Notes: generated from the letters alone by a model not told the origin. 64,000 bases of DNA from Streptomyces sp. NRRL F-5122 (GCF_001507435.1 NZ_LMWH01000001.1:62001-126000), one strand, 5' to 3'. Shown: positions 35,139 to 45,811, numbered from the stretch's first letter. Translations and numbers: made by a program.

Positions 35139-35684
35139 TCAGGAGGCTCCGACACCCCTGAGGAACGTGTCCACGACCAGGTCGGCCGCCTGCGGGGGCT
35201 GAAGTTCGGGGAACCGGTGGGCGGCGCTGTCCACCAGTTCGTCGAAGACGGCCCGCGTCCAGCCGAGCGGGACACCGGGGCGCAGGAGGCCTTCGTCGGC
35301 TGCACGACGGAGAAAGGCGTCCAGCCGTGCGCTCAGCTCCTGACGCCGGATGTCCGCGTCGGGGTCCTCGCGCATCATGCGGCGCGTGTCGACGGGCCAC
35401 TCCCGGCTGACCGGGACGATCCCCTCCACATAGCGGTGCAGCGCCACGGCGACGGGGGCCTCGGTGAGCCGCGCCTCGTCGAGGACGTGTTCGGCGGCGT
35501 CCAGTTTGGCCTGGAAGACCGCGGCAAGCAGGGCCTCGCGCGTGGCGAAGCGCCGGTGCGCGGTGGTGCGGTCGACGCCGGCCTCCTGGGCGATGGCCGA
35601 CAGCGAGGTGCTCGGATTCTCGGCCAGCAACCTGGCTCCGGTGCGCAGAAGGGCGGCGAGGTTGCGTGCGGCGTCGGCTCTCAT
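35139..35684 (-). CDS. TetR-family regulator
   Basis: The 181-residue regulator has a TetR helix-turn-helix at about 10-55 ([30 protein letters not shown]) and a helical ligand domain behind it. It is divergent from an SDR gene with an AT-rich 171-bp gap that contains an imperfect palindrome, so it probably represses that SDR and possibly the following aldehyde dehydrogenase. The ligand is unknown. Confidence 0.9.
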   Translation of the reverse strand: MRADAARNLAALLRTGARLLAENPSTSLSAIAQEAGVDRTTAHRRFATREALLAAVFQAKLDAAEHVLDEARLTEAPVAVALHRYVEGIVPVSREWPVDTRRMMREDPDADIRRQELSARLDAFLRRAADEGLLRPGVPLGWTRAVFDELVDSAAHRFPELQPPQAADLVVDTFLRGVGAS

Positions 35685-35757
35685 GATGCACCCACCCTAG
35701 CAACGAGTCGCACTTGAGCTCCTTTCTTCATCTGGTCCGCTTCCATAGAAATTATTA

Positions 35758-35777
35758 CTGCTACAGTCATGTTGCAG
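35758..35777. promoter_or_regulatory. Imperfect palindrome between TetR and SDR genes
   Basis: CTGCTACAGTCATGTTGCAG has arms CTGCTAC/GTTGCAG matching at 6 of 7 positions. It lies in the most AT-rich patch of this gap (35740-35790), next to a plausible promoter, and suits a TetR operator. Confidence 0.45.
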
Positions 35778-35855
35778 ATAGCCGTAGAGCTTCCACATGG
35801 GCTGCGAGCCCACTGACTCGGGTCGGCGGACTCGCAAGGAGAGGAGAGATGGACC

Positions 35856-36698
35856 ATGGCACGGACTTGGCTGATCACCGGTGGTTCGCAAGGGCTCGGC
35901 AGGGCCTTGGCCGTCGCGGCGCTGGAGGCGGGTGACCGTGTCGTGGTCACCTCCCGCCGTCCGGAGGCGCTGGCCGATCTGTCGGCGGAGCACGCCGAAA
36001 GCGTGCTCGCCCTGCCCCTGGACGTGACCTCGCCTTCCTCCGCCCGGGACGTGGTCGCGGCAGCCGTCGACCGCTTCGGGTCGCTGGACGTCGTGGTCAA
36101 CAACGCGGGGTACGCGACCAGCGGTTCGATCGAGGACTTCCCGGAGGACGAGTTCAGGGCGCAGATCGAGGCGAACCTCTTCGGCGTGATCAATGTGACC
36201 AGGGCGGCACTGCCCGTCCTGCGCAGCCGGCGCTCCGGACACTTCGTGCAGGTGTCCTCCATCGGCGGGCGCGTGGGCGGCACCCCGGGCCTGAGCGCCT
36301 ACCAGACCGCGAAGTTCGGCATCGAGGGCTTCTCCGAGGTCCTGGCCAACGAGGTCGCACCGCTCGGCATCACGGTGACCATCGTCGAGCCGGGCGGCAT
36401 CCGGACCGGCTGGGCCGCCGGCGCCGCGCTGGAGTCCGGTCGCGTCGGCGCCGACTACGAGCAGACCGTCGGTCGGTGGCTGAAGCGCTTCGCCGAGTAC
36501 AGCGGCAACGAGCCCGGTGACCCCGCACGCATGGCCCGGGCCATCGTCGACGTCGTCGGCGCACCCGAGCCCCCGCGGCGGCTGGTGCTGGGCGGCGACG
36601 CCCTGGACATCGCCCTGGCCGCCGAGGAAGGGCGCTTGGCCGAGGCCCGCGCCTGGGCCCACGTCAGCCGGTCCACCGACCACGCACCGGCTTCCTGA
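35856..36698 (+). CDS. Short-chain dehydrogenase/reductase
   Basis: The 280-residue classical SDR has the cofactor motif GGSQGLG at 9-15, NNAG at 82-85 and the catalytic Ser135, Tyr149 and Lys153 (SAYQTAK). The Arg pair after the second strand (TSRRPE) favours NADP(H). It oxidises or reduces a small carbonyl or hydroxyl compound. AGGAG lies about 12 nt before the ATG. It is divergent from the TetR gene and 202 bp upstream of an aldehyde dehydrogenase. Confidence 0.9.
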   Translation: MARTWLITGGSQGLGRALAVAALEAGDRVVVTSRRPEALADLSAEHAESVLALPLDVTSPSSARDVVAAAVDRFGSLDVVVNNAGYATSGSIEDFPEDEFRAQIEANLFGVINVTRAALPVLRSRRSGHFVQVSSIGGRVGGTPGLSAYQTAKFGIEGFSEVLANEVAPLGITVTIVEPGGIRTGWAAGAALESGRVGADYEQTVGRWLKRFAEYSGNEPGDPARMARAIVDVVGAPEPPRRLVLGGDALDIALAAEEGRLAEARAWAHVSRSTDHAPAS

Positions 36699-36900
36699 CG
36701 GTGCTCACTCCTTCCGGGCGGCCCGGTCCGGTCCGCCCGGTGCGGCGCCCGGGACCCGCGGCGACTGCTCGCTCAGGCCGTCCACCTCGGGGATCGCCCC
36801 CTTTCGCCCCTGAGGCCCGACGGAGCGCGCGACACGGCCGAGCGGCCCCGCCTCTCCCCCGTACTCCCCTCCCTTCCACTTCACGAGAAAGAAGCGACTG

Positions 36901-38349
36901 ATGATGATCCGCGACAAGCTCTACATCGGCGGTTCCTGGGTGGCGCCCAGCAACCCCGACCTGCTGGAGATCCGTTCCCCGCACGACCGGTCCGTCCTCG
37001 GCCGTGTGGCCCAGGCGGCCGAGGCGGACGTGGACGCCGCCGTGGCCGCGGCACGCGAGGCGTTCGACCACGGGCCGTGGCCCCGCACCGACCCCAAGGA
37101 GCGGCAGGAGGTGGTCCGGCGGTTCAACGCGCTGCGCGAGGCCCGTGCCGACGAGATCGCTGCCGCCATCTCCGCCGAGAACGGTTCGGCGCTCTGGTTC
37201 ACCAAGGCCGGTCAGCCGTTCCTGACCCGCCAGGCCAACGCCTACCTCAAGGCGGCCGAGGAGTTCGGCTGGGAGGAGGTCGTGGAGCCCTCGGACCCGT
37301 CGGTGGCCTTCGACACCGTGGTCAGGCGGGAGCCGATCGGTGTCGTCGCCGCGGTCATCCCCTGGAACTCCCCGTTCTCCGCGGCCATGGCGAAGCTGGC
37401 GCCCGCCCTGCTGGCGGGCAACACCGTGGTGCTCAAGGTCTCCCCGGAGAACTCGCTCAGCATGATGCTCCTCGCGGACCTGTTCCACGAGGCCGGCCTG
37501 CCGGTGGGAACCCTCAGCGTCCTGCCCGCGGACCGGGAGACCAGCGAGTACCTGGTCTCGCATCGGGACGTCGACAAGATCTCCTTCACCGGGTCGACCC
37601 GGGCAGGCCGCCGTATCGCCTCGATAGCGGGCGAGCAGCTCAAGCGGGTCGGCCTCGAACTCGGCGGCAAGTCCGCCGCGATCCTCCTGGAGGACGCCGA
37701 CCTCCCCTCCGTGATGCAGGGACTGTGTTTCGGTTCGCTGGGCAACAACGGCGAGGCCTGCATCCTGCAGACCCGCATCCTCGCCCCGCGCGGCCGCTAC
37801 GACGAGATCGTCGCGGCGCTGAAGGAGATGGTGGAGTCCCTGAAGGTCGGAGACCCCTCCGCGGAGGACACCTTCATCGGTCCCATGATCCGCCCCGACC
37901 AGCAGCAGCGCGTGATCGACTACATCCGTCTGGGCATCGAGGAGGGCGCCCGTCTGGTGACGGGAGGTCCGGACGTCCCCGAGGGGCTGGAGCAGGGCAA
38001 CTACGTCACTCCGACGCTGTTCGCGGATGTCGACAACAGCATGCGCATCGCCCAGGAGGAGATCTTCGGCCCGGTCCTCGCCGTCATCGCCTACGACGAC
38101 GAGGACGACGCGGTACGCATCGCCAACGACTCCGACTACGGCCTCTCCGGCGGCGTCTGGTCGGGGGACCTCGAGCGCGCCTTCGCGGTGGCCCGCCGGC
38201 TCCGCACCGGAACCGTCACCCTCAACGGCTCACCGATGAGCTTCGACGGGCCGTTCGGCGGCTACAAGGCGAGCGGCGTCGGCCGTGAGTACGGGGCGGT
38301 GGGTCTGACCGGGTACGTCGAGCACAAGACCGTCACCCGCAACCGGTAG
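36901..38349 (+). CDS. NAD(P)-dependent aldehyde dehydrogenase
   Basis: The 482-residue ALDH superfamily enzyme has both catalytic residues: Glu253 (LELGGKS) and Cys287 (NNGEACILQ). The cofactor region PWNSPFS and the FTGSTRAGRR turn are intact. It oxidises an aldehyde to an acid. With the SDR upstream it could oxidise an alcohol in two steps (alcohol to aldehyde to acid), but there is no overlap and the 202-bp gap may hold its own promoter. Substrate unknown. Confidence 0.92.
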   Translation: MMIRDKLYIGGSWVAPSNPDLLEIRSPHDRSVLGRVAQAAEADVDAAVAAAREAFDHGPWPRTDPKERQEVVRRFNALREARADEIAAAISAENGSALWFTKAGQPFLTRQANAYLKAAEEFGWEEVVEPSDPSVAFDTVVRREPIGVVAAVIPWNSPFSAAMAKLAPALLAGNTVVLKVSPENSLSMMLLADLFHEAGLPVGTLSVLPADRETSEYLVSHRDVDKISFTGSTRAGRRIASIAGEQLKRVGLELGGKSAAILLEDADLPSVMQGLCFGSLGNNGEACILQTRILAPRGRYDEIVAALKEMVESLKVGDPSAEDTFIGPMIRPDQQQRVIDYIRLGIEEGARLVTGGPDVPEGLEQGNYVTPTLFADVDNSMRIAQEEIFGPVLAVIAYDDEDDAVRIANDSDYGLSGGVWSGDLERAFAVARRLRTGTVTLNGSPMSFDGPFGGYKASGVGREYGAVGLTGYVEHKTVTRNR

Positions 38350-38405
38350 ATCCCGTCGACCGGCGGGCACATGTCCCGGTCATCGCCTTCACCGCGGCCG
38401 GTGCG

Positions 38406-38435
38406 CCCGGCGAGGACGTCGTCACGCTCGCCGGG
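38406..38435. terminator. Hairpin after the aldehyde dehydrogenase
   Basis: CCCGGCGAG/CTCGCCGGG, 9-bp stem with a 12-nt loop, between convergent genes. A further 7-bp stem, CTGCCGG/CCGGCAG, follows at 38476-38492. Confidence 0.6.
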
Positions 38436-38590
38436 GCGTCTCCCGCGACCGGTGGTCAGCCCGGAGCGCACCCGTCTGCCGGCCACCGGCAGGGGCAGGG
38501 TCCGACACCGGAACTCGACTGCTTGCGGCGGTCATGGTGCTCACCCGCGGGCTGCCGCGGAACCGAGCATCCCCGGCTCCACAGCACCCG

Positions 38591-40000
38591 TCAGGCGGTC
38601 CGGCGGATGAGCGCGAGATACATGGCGTCGGTGCCGTGGAGATGCGGCCACAGCTGCACGTCGGGACCGTCGCCGAGCGCCGGCACGTCCGCCAGCAGCG
38701 GGCGGGCGTCGATGAGCTCGGTGTCCCGGTGCTGCTTCAGCACGTCGTCGACCACCGCACGGGTCTCGGCGAGATGGGGAGAACAGGTGGCGTAGCCGAC
38801 GACGCCGCCGACACGCACGGACTCGAGGGCCGTGGTCAGCAGGGCACGCTGGACCGGCGCGAAGCCGTCCAGGTCCTCGGGGCGGCGCCGCCACCTGGCC
38901 TCGGGCCTGCGGCGCAGTGCGCCGAGCCCGGTGCACGGCACATCCACCAGCACGCGGTCGAAGCTGCCGGCCCGCCACGGCGGGCGGGTCCCGTCGGCGG
39001 TGATCACCTGGTACGGGCCGGGGTTGCCGTCCAGCGCCTTCGCCACCAGCCCGGCCCGGTGCGGCTGCTTCTCGGACGCCACCAGCAGGGCTCCGCGCTC
39101 GGCGGCGAGCGCCGCGAGCAGCGCAGCCTTGCCGCCGGGCCCGGCGCAGCCGTCGAGCCACCTCTTGTCGGGGCCCTCCAGCGGTGCGTTGGCGAGGGCG
39201 AGGGCGACAAGCTGGCTTCCCTCGTCCTGAACGCCAGCGCGGCCTTCCCGTACGGCGTCGACGGCACCGGGCTCGCCGCCTTCGGTGAGCCGGACCGCGT
39301 ACGGCGACCAGCGGCCCGGTACCGCCGCCTCTTCGCGCAGCAGCTCCTCGGTGGTGGCGCGGCCGGGACGGGCCACGAGCGTGACCTCGGGGCGCTCGTT
39401 GTCGGCTTCGAGGAGGTCCTCGATACCGGCACGGCCGCCGCCGAGGGAGTCCCACAGGGCGGACACGACCCAGCGCGGGTGCGAGTGCACAACCGCGAGA
39501 TGGTCCTCGGCGTCCTCGTCGTACGGCGGTGCCACCCGCTCCAGCCAGCCGTCGAGGTCGTCCTGGGCCACCTTGCGCAGCACGGCGTTGACGAACTTGG
39601 CACGCCCGTCGCCGAGCACGACCCGGGCGAGTTCGACGGTGGCCGACACCGCGGCGTGGCTGGGGATCCGTGTCCCCAGCAGCTGATGGACGCCGAGGCT
39701 CAGCACGTCGAGCACGGGCGGATCGACCTCGCGCAACGGCCGGTCGACGCAGGCCGCGAGGACGGCGTCGTACGTCCCCTGGCGGCGCAGCGTCCCGTAC
39801 ACCAACTCCGTGGCGAGGGCCGCGTCCCGGGTGTCGAAGTCGCCCTTCTCGCGTGCCTTGCGCAGCAGTGGCGGCAGCACGAGGTTCGCGTAGGCGTCAC
39901 GCTCGTCGACGGCCCGCAGGGCGTCGAACGCGAGGACGCGGACAGGGTCCTTCTTGGGCCGGCGGTAGGGCTTGCGGGGACGACGGGACTGCTCGCTCAC
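38591..40000 (-). CDS. rsmB: 16S rRNA (cytosine-967-C5)-methyltransferase
   Basis: RsmB/Sun methylates C967 of 16S rRNA with SAM. The 469-residue protein has a basic start, an N-terminal NusB-like RNA-binding domain (about 20-150, VLAFDALRAVDERDAYAN) and a Rossmann methyltransferase domain. That domain shows the SAM site LDGCAGPGGKA (about 282-292) and the two catalytic cysteines in DVPCTGLG (about C356) and GYATCSP (about C406). The GTG at 40000 was chosen by family N-terminus. It follows fmt by 75 bp, the usual def/fmt/sun neighbourhood. Confidence 0.94.
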   Translation of the reverse strand: MSEQSRRPRKPYRRPKKDPVRVLAFDALRAVDERDAYANLVLPPLLRKAREKGDFDTRDAALATELVYGTLRRQGTYDAVLAACVDRPLREVDPPVLDVLSLGVHQLLGTRIPSHAAVSATVELARVVLGDGRAKFVNAVLRKVAQDDLDGWLERVAPPYDEDAEDHLAVVHSHPRWVVSALWDSLGGGRAGIEDLLEADNERPEVTLVARPGRATTEELLREEAAVPGRWSPYAVRLTEGGEPGAVDAVREGRAGVQDEGSQLVALALANAPLEGPDKRWLDGCAGPGGKAALLAALAAERGALLVASEKQPHRAGLVAKALDGNPGPYQVITADGTRPPWRAGSFDRVLVDVPCTGLGALRRRPEARWRRRPEDLDGFAPVQRALLTTALESVRVGGVVGYATCSPHLAETRAVVDDVLKQHRDTELIDARPLLADVPALGDGPDVQLWPHLHGTDAMYLALIRRTA

Positions 40001-40075
40001 GAAAAAGGTGCTCCGGGTGTGGGATGACGTGCGCATCCCAGCGTACGTCCGTGCGGGTCGGGGCGTTCGCGGAGG

Positions 40076-41008
40076 TCAGCCGCCGAGGCCCTCGCCCTCG
40101 CCGATCCGCGCGCCGCGCGCCCAGTCGGCGGCCCGCATCGGCTTCTTGCCCTGGGCCTGCACCCACAACAGCTCCACGGCGTAGGAGCCGGTGCCGACGA
40201 AGACGTCGTTCTTGCCGACGGACAACCGACCGGGGGCGAGATCCGTCCGCTCCGGCACGGGGGCGACGTGGATGAGCTTCAGCCGCTCGCCCCGGAAGAC
40301 GGTCCAGGCACCGGGCGCGGGTGTGCAGGCCCGGACCAGTCGGTCCACCCGGAGCGCGGGCGCGGACCAGTCGACGTGTGCGTCCTCGACGTTGATCTTC
40401 GGTGCGAGGGTGACTCCCTCGGCGGGCTGCGGCACGGCCTTCAGGCTGCCGTCCTCGATGCCGTCCATGGTGGCCGCGAGCAGTCCGGCGCCGGCGAAGG
40501 CGAGGCGGGTGAGGAGGTCCCCGCTGGTGTCCGTGGGACGGATCTGCTCGGTGACGGTGCCGTAGACGGGCCCGGAGTCGAGCCCTTCCTCGATGAGGAA
40601 CGTGGAGGCGCCGGTGATCTCGTCGCCCGCCAGGACGGAGTGCTGCACCGGGGCGGCGCCGCGCCAGGCGGGGAGCAGGGAGAAGTGCAGATTGACCCAG
40701 CCGTGGGCGGGGACGTCGAGGGCGACGCGCGGCAGCAACGCACCGTAGGCGACCACAGGGCAGCAGTCGGGGGCGATCTCCCGCAGGCGGGCGAGGAAGT
40801 CCTCGTCCCGGGGCCTGTTCGGCTTGAGTACCTCGATCCCGGCCTCCATGGCCCGCTCGGCGACCGGACTGGCGATCAGCCTGCGCCCGCGTCCCGCCTG
40901 TGCGTCGGGCCGTGTGACGACGGCGGCGACCTCGTGCCTCCCGGACGCGAGCAGCGCGTCCAGCGCGGGAACGGCGACCTCGGGGGTACCTGCGAAGACA
41001 AGCCTCAT
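40076..41008 (-). CDS. fmt: Methionyl-tRNA formyltransferase
   Basis: Fmt formylates initiator Met-tRNA with 10-formyl-THF. The 310-residue enzyme shows [16 protein letters not shown] at the start and the catalytic N/H/D set in [18 protein letters not shown] and [11 protein letters not shown], followed by the C-terminal tRNA-binding domain from about 205. The ATG at 41008 is chosen because RLVFAGTP is the family start. The next gene is rsmB, also a translation factor. Confidence 0.95.
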   Translation of the reverse strand: MRLVFAGTPEVAVPALDALLASGRHEVAAVVTRPDAQAGRGRRLIASPVAERAMEAGIEVLKPNRPRDEDFLARLREIAPDCCPVVAYGALLPRVALDVPAHGWVNLHFSLLPAWRGAAPVQHSVLAGDEITGASTFLIEEGLDSGPVYGTVTEQIRPTDTSGDLLTRLAFAGAGLLAATMDGIEDGSLKAVPQPAEGVTLAPKINVEDAHVDWSAPALRVDRLVRACTPAPGAWTVFRGERLKLIHVAPVPERTDLAPGRLSVGKNDVFVGTGSYAVELLWVQAQGKKPMRAADWARGARIGEGEGLGG

Positions 41009-41042
41009 AAGGGAGTGACGGCCTCTCGGGCGGGAGCTCTGA

Positions 41043-41840
<798 letters not shown>

Positions 41841-41876
41841 GCCCGGCTCTCTTCCTTCTCCCGACCTACCGGGAGG

Positions 41877-41934
41877 CTGCCGCAGGGCACGGCGCCCGCA
41901 CACACCGGCGTGCGGGCGCCGTGCCCTGCGGCAG
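41877..41934. terminator. Very long bidirectional terminator hairpin
   Basis: A perfect 25-bp inverted repeat (41877-41901 with 41910-41934, 8-nt loop; outer part CTGCCGCAGGGC, inner part GCGCCCGCAC) sits between the convergent HTH gene and priA. Confidence 0.85.
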
Positions 41935-42014
41935 GCACGTCCGCCCAGTCCTGGCTCGAGGAAGACGGCGCCTGGGCCGCCGCCCTTGGCGGACAGGGAC
42001 TCGGCGGCGGCCCG

Positions 42015-44186
42015 TCACCCGATGTCGGGCGGGTCGACCCGGATGCGAACGGTCTCTCCGCCACCGCCACCGCCACCGCCACCGCCTCGCGCCGTGCGGG
42101 CGGCCAGCGCGGTCTTGAGCGCGGAGGCCAGCGCGGCCCCGCTCCCCGGCGGCACCCGGATGAGCGCCCGCTCCCACCGCTCGCCCGGTGGGGGTCCCCC
42201 GGGCCGCCGTGTCCGCCCGGCCTCGGTGACCGGCAGCGGCACGGGTCCCAGCACCTCGGCGTCGGACGGCAGCCGGGCCCCGCCGAGGAATCCGGTCACG
42301 GCGTCGGCCGGACCCGATACGGCCGCCATGCGTGACACCGGCGGGAAGCCCAGCTCGGCCCGCTCGGCGAGCTCCCGAACCGCGTGCCCCACGGGATCCC
42401 AACGGACGAGCGCCTGCACCGGCCTGAGTGTCGGCTCGGCGACGACCACCACCGTGCCGCCGGCCGACTGCGGCCGTACGAGGGCACTCGCGCCGATCCA
42501 GCGCCGCAACGCCTCCTCGCCCGCCCTCAGATCGGGACGGCCGAGCATGGCCCACCCGTCGAGGAGCAGTGCCGCCGCGTATCCGCCCTCGGCGACCGGC
42601 TCGGCCCCCGGCGTGCTGACGACCAGCGCGGGAGTGCCAGGCACCGTGTCCAGCACCTGCTCGCGTCCCGAGGTCCGCACAGCGACGGCCGGAAACGCCC
42701 GCCCCAGCTCCTCGGCGGTCCGCCGAGCCCCCACTATCCGGGCCCGCAGCCGGAATCCGCCGCACTCCGGACAGTGCCAGTCGGTCTCCTGCCGCCCGCA
42801 CCAGGCGCACCGCAGCTCTCCCGCGTCCTGTGCGGACAGCGGCCCGGCGCAGTGCCGGCACCGGGCGGGCGCCCGGCACTGGGCGCAGGCCATGCGGGGC
42901 ACATAGCCGCGCCGGGGAACCTGTACCAGCACCGGCCCCTGGCGCAGGCCGTCCCGTACGACCTGCCAAGCGAGCGTGGGCAGACGCGCCGCCCTGGCGG
43001 CCTCGTCCCGTGCGAGGTCCCCGTCCCCCACGGTCCGTACGAGCGGCGCGAGGGCCCGCACCTGCTCGCGGTCGGCGACCAGCGGGGCGGCCCACCCGCT
43101 CTCCACGAGCTGGGCGGCCTCCACGGTGCAGCTCCAACTGCCCAGCAGGAAGGCACAGGAGTCGCGCGAGGCGCGAAGCTCCAGCACCTCACGGACATGC
43201 GGATAGGGGGCGTTGTCGTCGCTGTGGCCGGCGTCCCCGTCGTCCCACACGACGACCAGCCCGAGATCGTGCACCGGAGCGAACATGGCCGCCCGCGTCC
43301 CGACGACGGCGCGTACCGCACCGCGGCGCACGGCGAGCCACTCCCGGTACCGCCGCTCCTGCCCGGCGTCGGCGGTCAGCAGCGCATGCCGGCCGTCGCC
43401 CATGAGCGCCCTGAGCGCCGCGTCCACCCGAGAGGCGGGCCGCCCGGCCGGTACGACGACCAGCGCGCCCCGGCCGGAGGCGAGCGTGGCCTGCACGGCC
43501 CGGGCGATCTCCTCCGCCCACTGCGGGCCGGGCAGAGCCGTCCAGACGGCCCGTGGAGCGCCGCCCGAGGCCAGCGACCGCAGGAACTCCGGGCCTCGTC
43601 CGTACCTCCGCCAGGACCCGGGGTCGGGCGCGGGAGGCGGTGCGGGCGGCGCACCCGTACCGGCGGACTCGGCCCGGGCGTGCCGCGGTGGGACGGCGAG
43701 CTGGAGCACATCGGCGAGACTGCCGGCGTACCGGTCGGCGACGGCGCGGGCGAGCCCGAGCAGTTCGCGCGAGAGGACCGGCTCGGGCGACACGACCTGG
43801 GCGAGCGCCGCCAGGGGCCCCGTGTAGTCGGTCTCGGCCACGCGCTCGACCAGGAAACCGTCGATGAGGCCGCCGCCCTCACGGCGTCCTTCGCGCACGC
43901 TGCGCCCGCCGGCCCCGAACCGCACCCGCACCCGGACACCGGGCTGGGCCACCGCGTCGAGCTCCTCGGGGACCGCGTAGTCGAAGTAGCGGTCCAGATG
44001 CAGCACGCCCTTGTCCACGAGCACCCGCGCGACGGGCAGCTCCTTGGCCAGCGCGGCCCCTCGCCACGTCCGCGGCTTGGCCCTGGGCGCCTTGGCCTTC
44101 CGCACGGCCTCACGCATCAGCGCAAGCTGCTCGGGCGGCGCGGCCTCCTCCCCGCCCGCCGGCTGCTGCCCGTTCCCGCTGCTCAC
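42015..44186 (-). CDS. priA: Primosomal protein N' (PriA), actinobacterial form
   Basis: The 723-residue PriA homologue helps restart stalled replication forks. The N-terminal 3' DNA-binding domain (about 45-150, VLVDKGVLHLDRYFDYAVP) is present. So is the zinc-binding region with eight cysteines at about 434-475 (CAQC...CRHC...CAWC...CPEC). The helicase motifs are degenerate: the Walker A site is replaced by LPGPQWAEE and the DEAH box by WDDGDAGH (about 314-321). This is the rule in Actinobacteria, where the protein is thought to lack helicase activity. Near its C-terminus a Gly10 run is encoded by a hexanucleotide repeat. It starts at GTG 44186. Confidence 0.92.
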   Translation of the reverse strand: MSSGNGQQPAGGEEAAPPEQLALMREAVRKAKAPRAKPRTWRGAALAKELPVARVLVDKGVLHLDRYFDYAVPEELDAVAQPGVRVRVRFGAGGRSVREGRREGGGLIDGFLVERVAETDYTGPLAALAQVVSPEPVLSRELLGLARAVADRYAGSLADVLQLAVPPRHARAESAGTGAPPAPPPAPDPGSWRRYGRGPEFLRSLASGGAPRAVWTALPGPQWAEEIARAVQATLASGRGALVVVPAGRPASRVDAALRALMGDGRHALLTADAGQERRYREWLAVRRGAVRAVVGTRAAMFAPVHDLGLVVVWDDGDAGHSDDNAPYPHVREVLELRASRDSCAFLLGSWSCTVEAAQLVESGWAAPLVADREQVRALAPLVRTVGDGDLARDEAARAARLPTLAWQVVRDGLRQGPVLVQVPRRGYVPRMACAQCRAPARCRHCAGPLSAQDAGELRCAWCGRQETDWHCPECGGFRLRARIVGARRTAEELGRAFPAVAVRTSGREQVLDTVPGTPALVVSTPGAEPVAEGGYAAALLLDGWAMLGRPDLRAGEEALRRWIGASALVRPQSAGGTVVVVAEPTLRPVQALVRWDPVGHAVRELAERAELGFPPVSRMAAVSGPADAVTGFLGGARLPSDAEVLGPVPLPVTEAGRTRRPGGPPPGERWERALIRVPPGSGAALASALKTALAARTARGGGGGGGGGGETVRIRVDPPDIG
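42058..42086. repeat. CCGCCA hexanucleotide repeat inside priA
   Basis: Four and five-sixths copies of CCGCCA in the 3' end of priA encode ten consecutive glycines (GGC/GGT alternating on the coding strand). Gain or loss of a unit keeps the frame. Confidence 0.85.
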
Positions 44187-44287
44187 GCTTGCATTCTTAC
44201 CAAAAGCCACTGACACCGACGCGGGCCCGGCCATCCAGCGCTCCGCACGCCGGCCGTCCCGTCCCGCGCGGGACGGGAGTCACCCGT

Positions 44288-44342
44288 GCCGGGCCTCCGC
44301 GACGCGCGGAGGCCCGGCACCCCCGAAAGGGTGCCGGGCCTC
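44288..44342 (-). terminator. Two mutually exclusive hairpins between metK and priA
   Basis: The segment GAGGCCCGGC at 44309-44318 can pair with GCCGGGCCTC on either side. With 44288-44297 it forms a stem of 14 bp (loop ACG); with 44333-44342 it forms another 14-bp stem (loop of 6). On the metK strand the second forms first. It acts as a terminator behind metK and might switch read-through into priA. Confidence 0.65.
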
Positions 44343-44363
44343 GTGGCACGAGTGCGAGGGGGC

Positions 44364-45572
44364 CTACAGGCCCACCGCCGCCCGGAGGGCGTCGACGCGG
44401 TCCGTGCGCTCCCAGGTGAAGTCGGGGAGCTCGCGGCCGAAGTGTCCGTACGCCGCGGTCTGGGAGTAGATCGGGCGCAGCAGATCCAGGGCGCGGATGA
44501 TCGCGGCCGGGCGGAGGTCGAAGACCTCCTCGATCGCCTTCTCGATCTTCTCGGCGTCGACCTTGGCCGTACCGAAGGTCTCCACGAACAGACCGACCGG
44601 CTCGGCCTTGCCGATCGCGTACGCGACCTGGACCTCACAGCGCGAGGCGAGACCCGCGGCGACGACGTTCTTGGCGACCCAGCGCATCGCGTACGCAGCC
44701 GAACGGTCCACCTTGGACGGGTCCTTGCCGGAGAAGGCGCCACCGCCGTGCCGGGCCATGCCGCCGTACGTGTCGATGATGATCTTGCGGCCGGTGAGGC
44801 CGGCGTCGCCCATCGGGCCGCCGATCTCGAAGCGGCCGGTGGGGTTGACCAGCAGGCGGTAGCCGTCCGTGTCCAGCTTGATGCCTTCGTCGATCAGCGC
44901 CTTCAGCTCCGGCTCGACCACGAACTCGCGGATGTCGGGGGCCAGGAGGGAGTCCAGGTCGATGTCGCTCGCGTGCTGCGAGGACACGACGACCGTGTCG
45001 AGGCGGACCGCCTTGTCACCGTCGTACTCGATGGTGACCTGGGTCTTTCCGTCGGGGCGCAGGTACGGGATGGTGCCGTTCTTGCGTACGTCGGACAGCC
45101 GCTTGGACAGGCGGTGCGCCAGGAAGATCGGCAGCGGCATCAGCGTCGGCGTCTCGTCCGACGCGTAGCCGAACATCAGGCCCTGGTCGCCGGCGCCCTG
45201 GCGGTCCAGCTCGTCCTCGTCGCCCTCGACACGGGACTCGTACGCCGTGTCCACACCCTGCGCGATGTCCGGGGACTGCGCGCCGATCGACACCGAGACA
45301 CCGCAGGAGGCGCCGTCGAAGCCCTTCTTCGACGAGTCGTAGCCGATCTCGAGGATCTTGTTGCGGACCAGCGTCGCGATGTCGGCGTAGGTCTTGGTGG
45401 TGACCTCACCGGCCACGTGCACCAGGCCCGTGGTGATCAGCGTCTCCACGGCGACGCGGGACGTGGGGTCCTCGCGCAGGAGTGCATCGAGAATGGTGTC
45501 GCTGATCTGGTCAGCGATCTTGTCGGGGTGGCCCTCGGTCACGGACTCCGAGGTGAACAGACGACGGGACAC
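44364..45572 (-). CDS. metK: S-adenosylmethionine synthetase
   Basis: MetK makes SAM from methionine and ATP. The 402-residue enzyme shows [19 protein letters not shown] at the start, [12 protein letters not shown], the phosphate loop [19 protein letters not shown] and the C-terminal [12 protein letters not shown] region. The GTG at 45572 is preceded by AGGGAG. In Streptomyces SAM levels influence antibiotic production and development. It has 239 bp of upstream sequence without an evident SAM riboswitch, and ends at a double hairpin before priA. Confidence 0.97.
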   Translation of the reverse strand: MSRRLFTSESVTEGHPDKIADQISDTILDALLREDPTSRVAVETLITTGLVHVAGEVTTKTYADIATLVRNKILEIGYDSSKKGFDGASCGVSVSIGAQSPDIAQGVDTAYESRVEGDEDELDRQGAGDQGLMFGYASDETPTLMPLPIFLAHRLSKRLSDVRKNGTIPYLRPDGKTQVTIEYDGDKAVRLDTVVVSSQHASDIDLDSLLAPDIREFVVEPELKALIDEGIKLDTDGYRLLVNPTGRFEIGGPMGDAGLTGRKIIIDTYGGMARHGGGAFSGKDPSKVDRSAAYAMRWVAKNVVAAGLASRCEVQVAYAIGKAEPVGLFVETFGTAKVDAEKIEKAIEEVFDLRPAAIIRALDLLRPIYSQTAAYGHFGRELPDFTWERTDRVDALRAAVGL

Positions 45573-45811
45573 AACGCTCCCTGTGGTTGCAGCGGCTGCT
45601 GGCTGATCATTGGCGGACGGGACGGGGGCTGCGCCCGGCGTCGTCCGGGAACAGTTTATCGGTCGCGCCCTGCCACGGGCCCACGTGTCTCGCCTCTTGG
45701 GAGCGCTGTGACCTGCGGCACGGGCATTCTGCCCAATGCCCCGCACTCTTTTCCAGGGTCGCCACGCACGAATGTCCCGGTCGGCCGGGTGCCGGGACCT
45801 GGAGGCGGCGC

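Noticed and set aside
34303..35703. Extended rpe reaching through the TetR gene
   Set aside because: The extension is antisense-like noise in another frame of the TetR gene. The ATG at 34989 gives the family N-terminus.
45573..45811. SAM riboswitch before metK
   Set aside because: No SAM-I, SAM-II or SAM-IV core sequence or matching helices could be found in the 239-bp leader.
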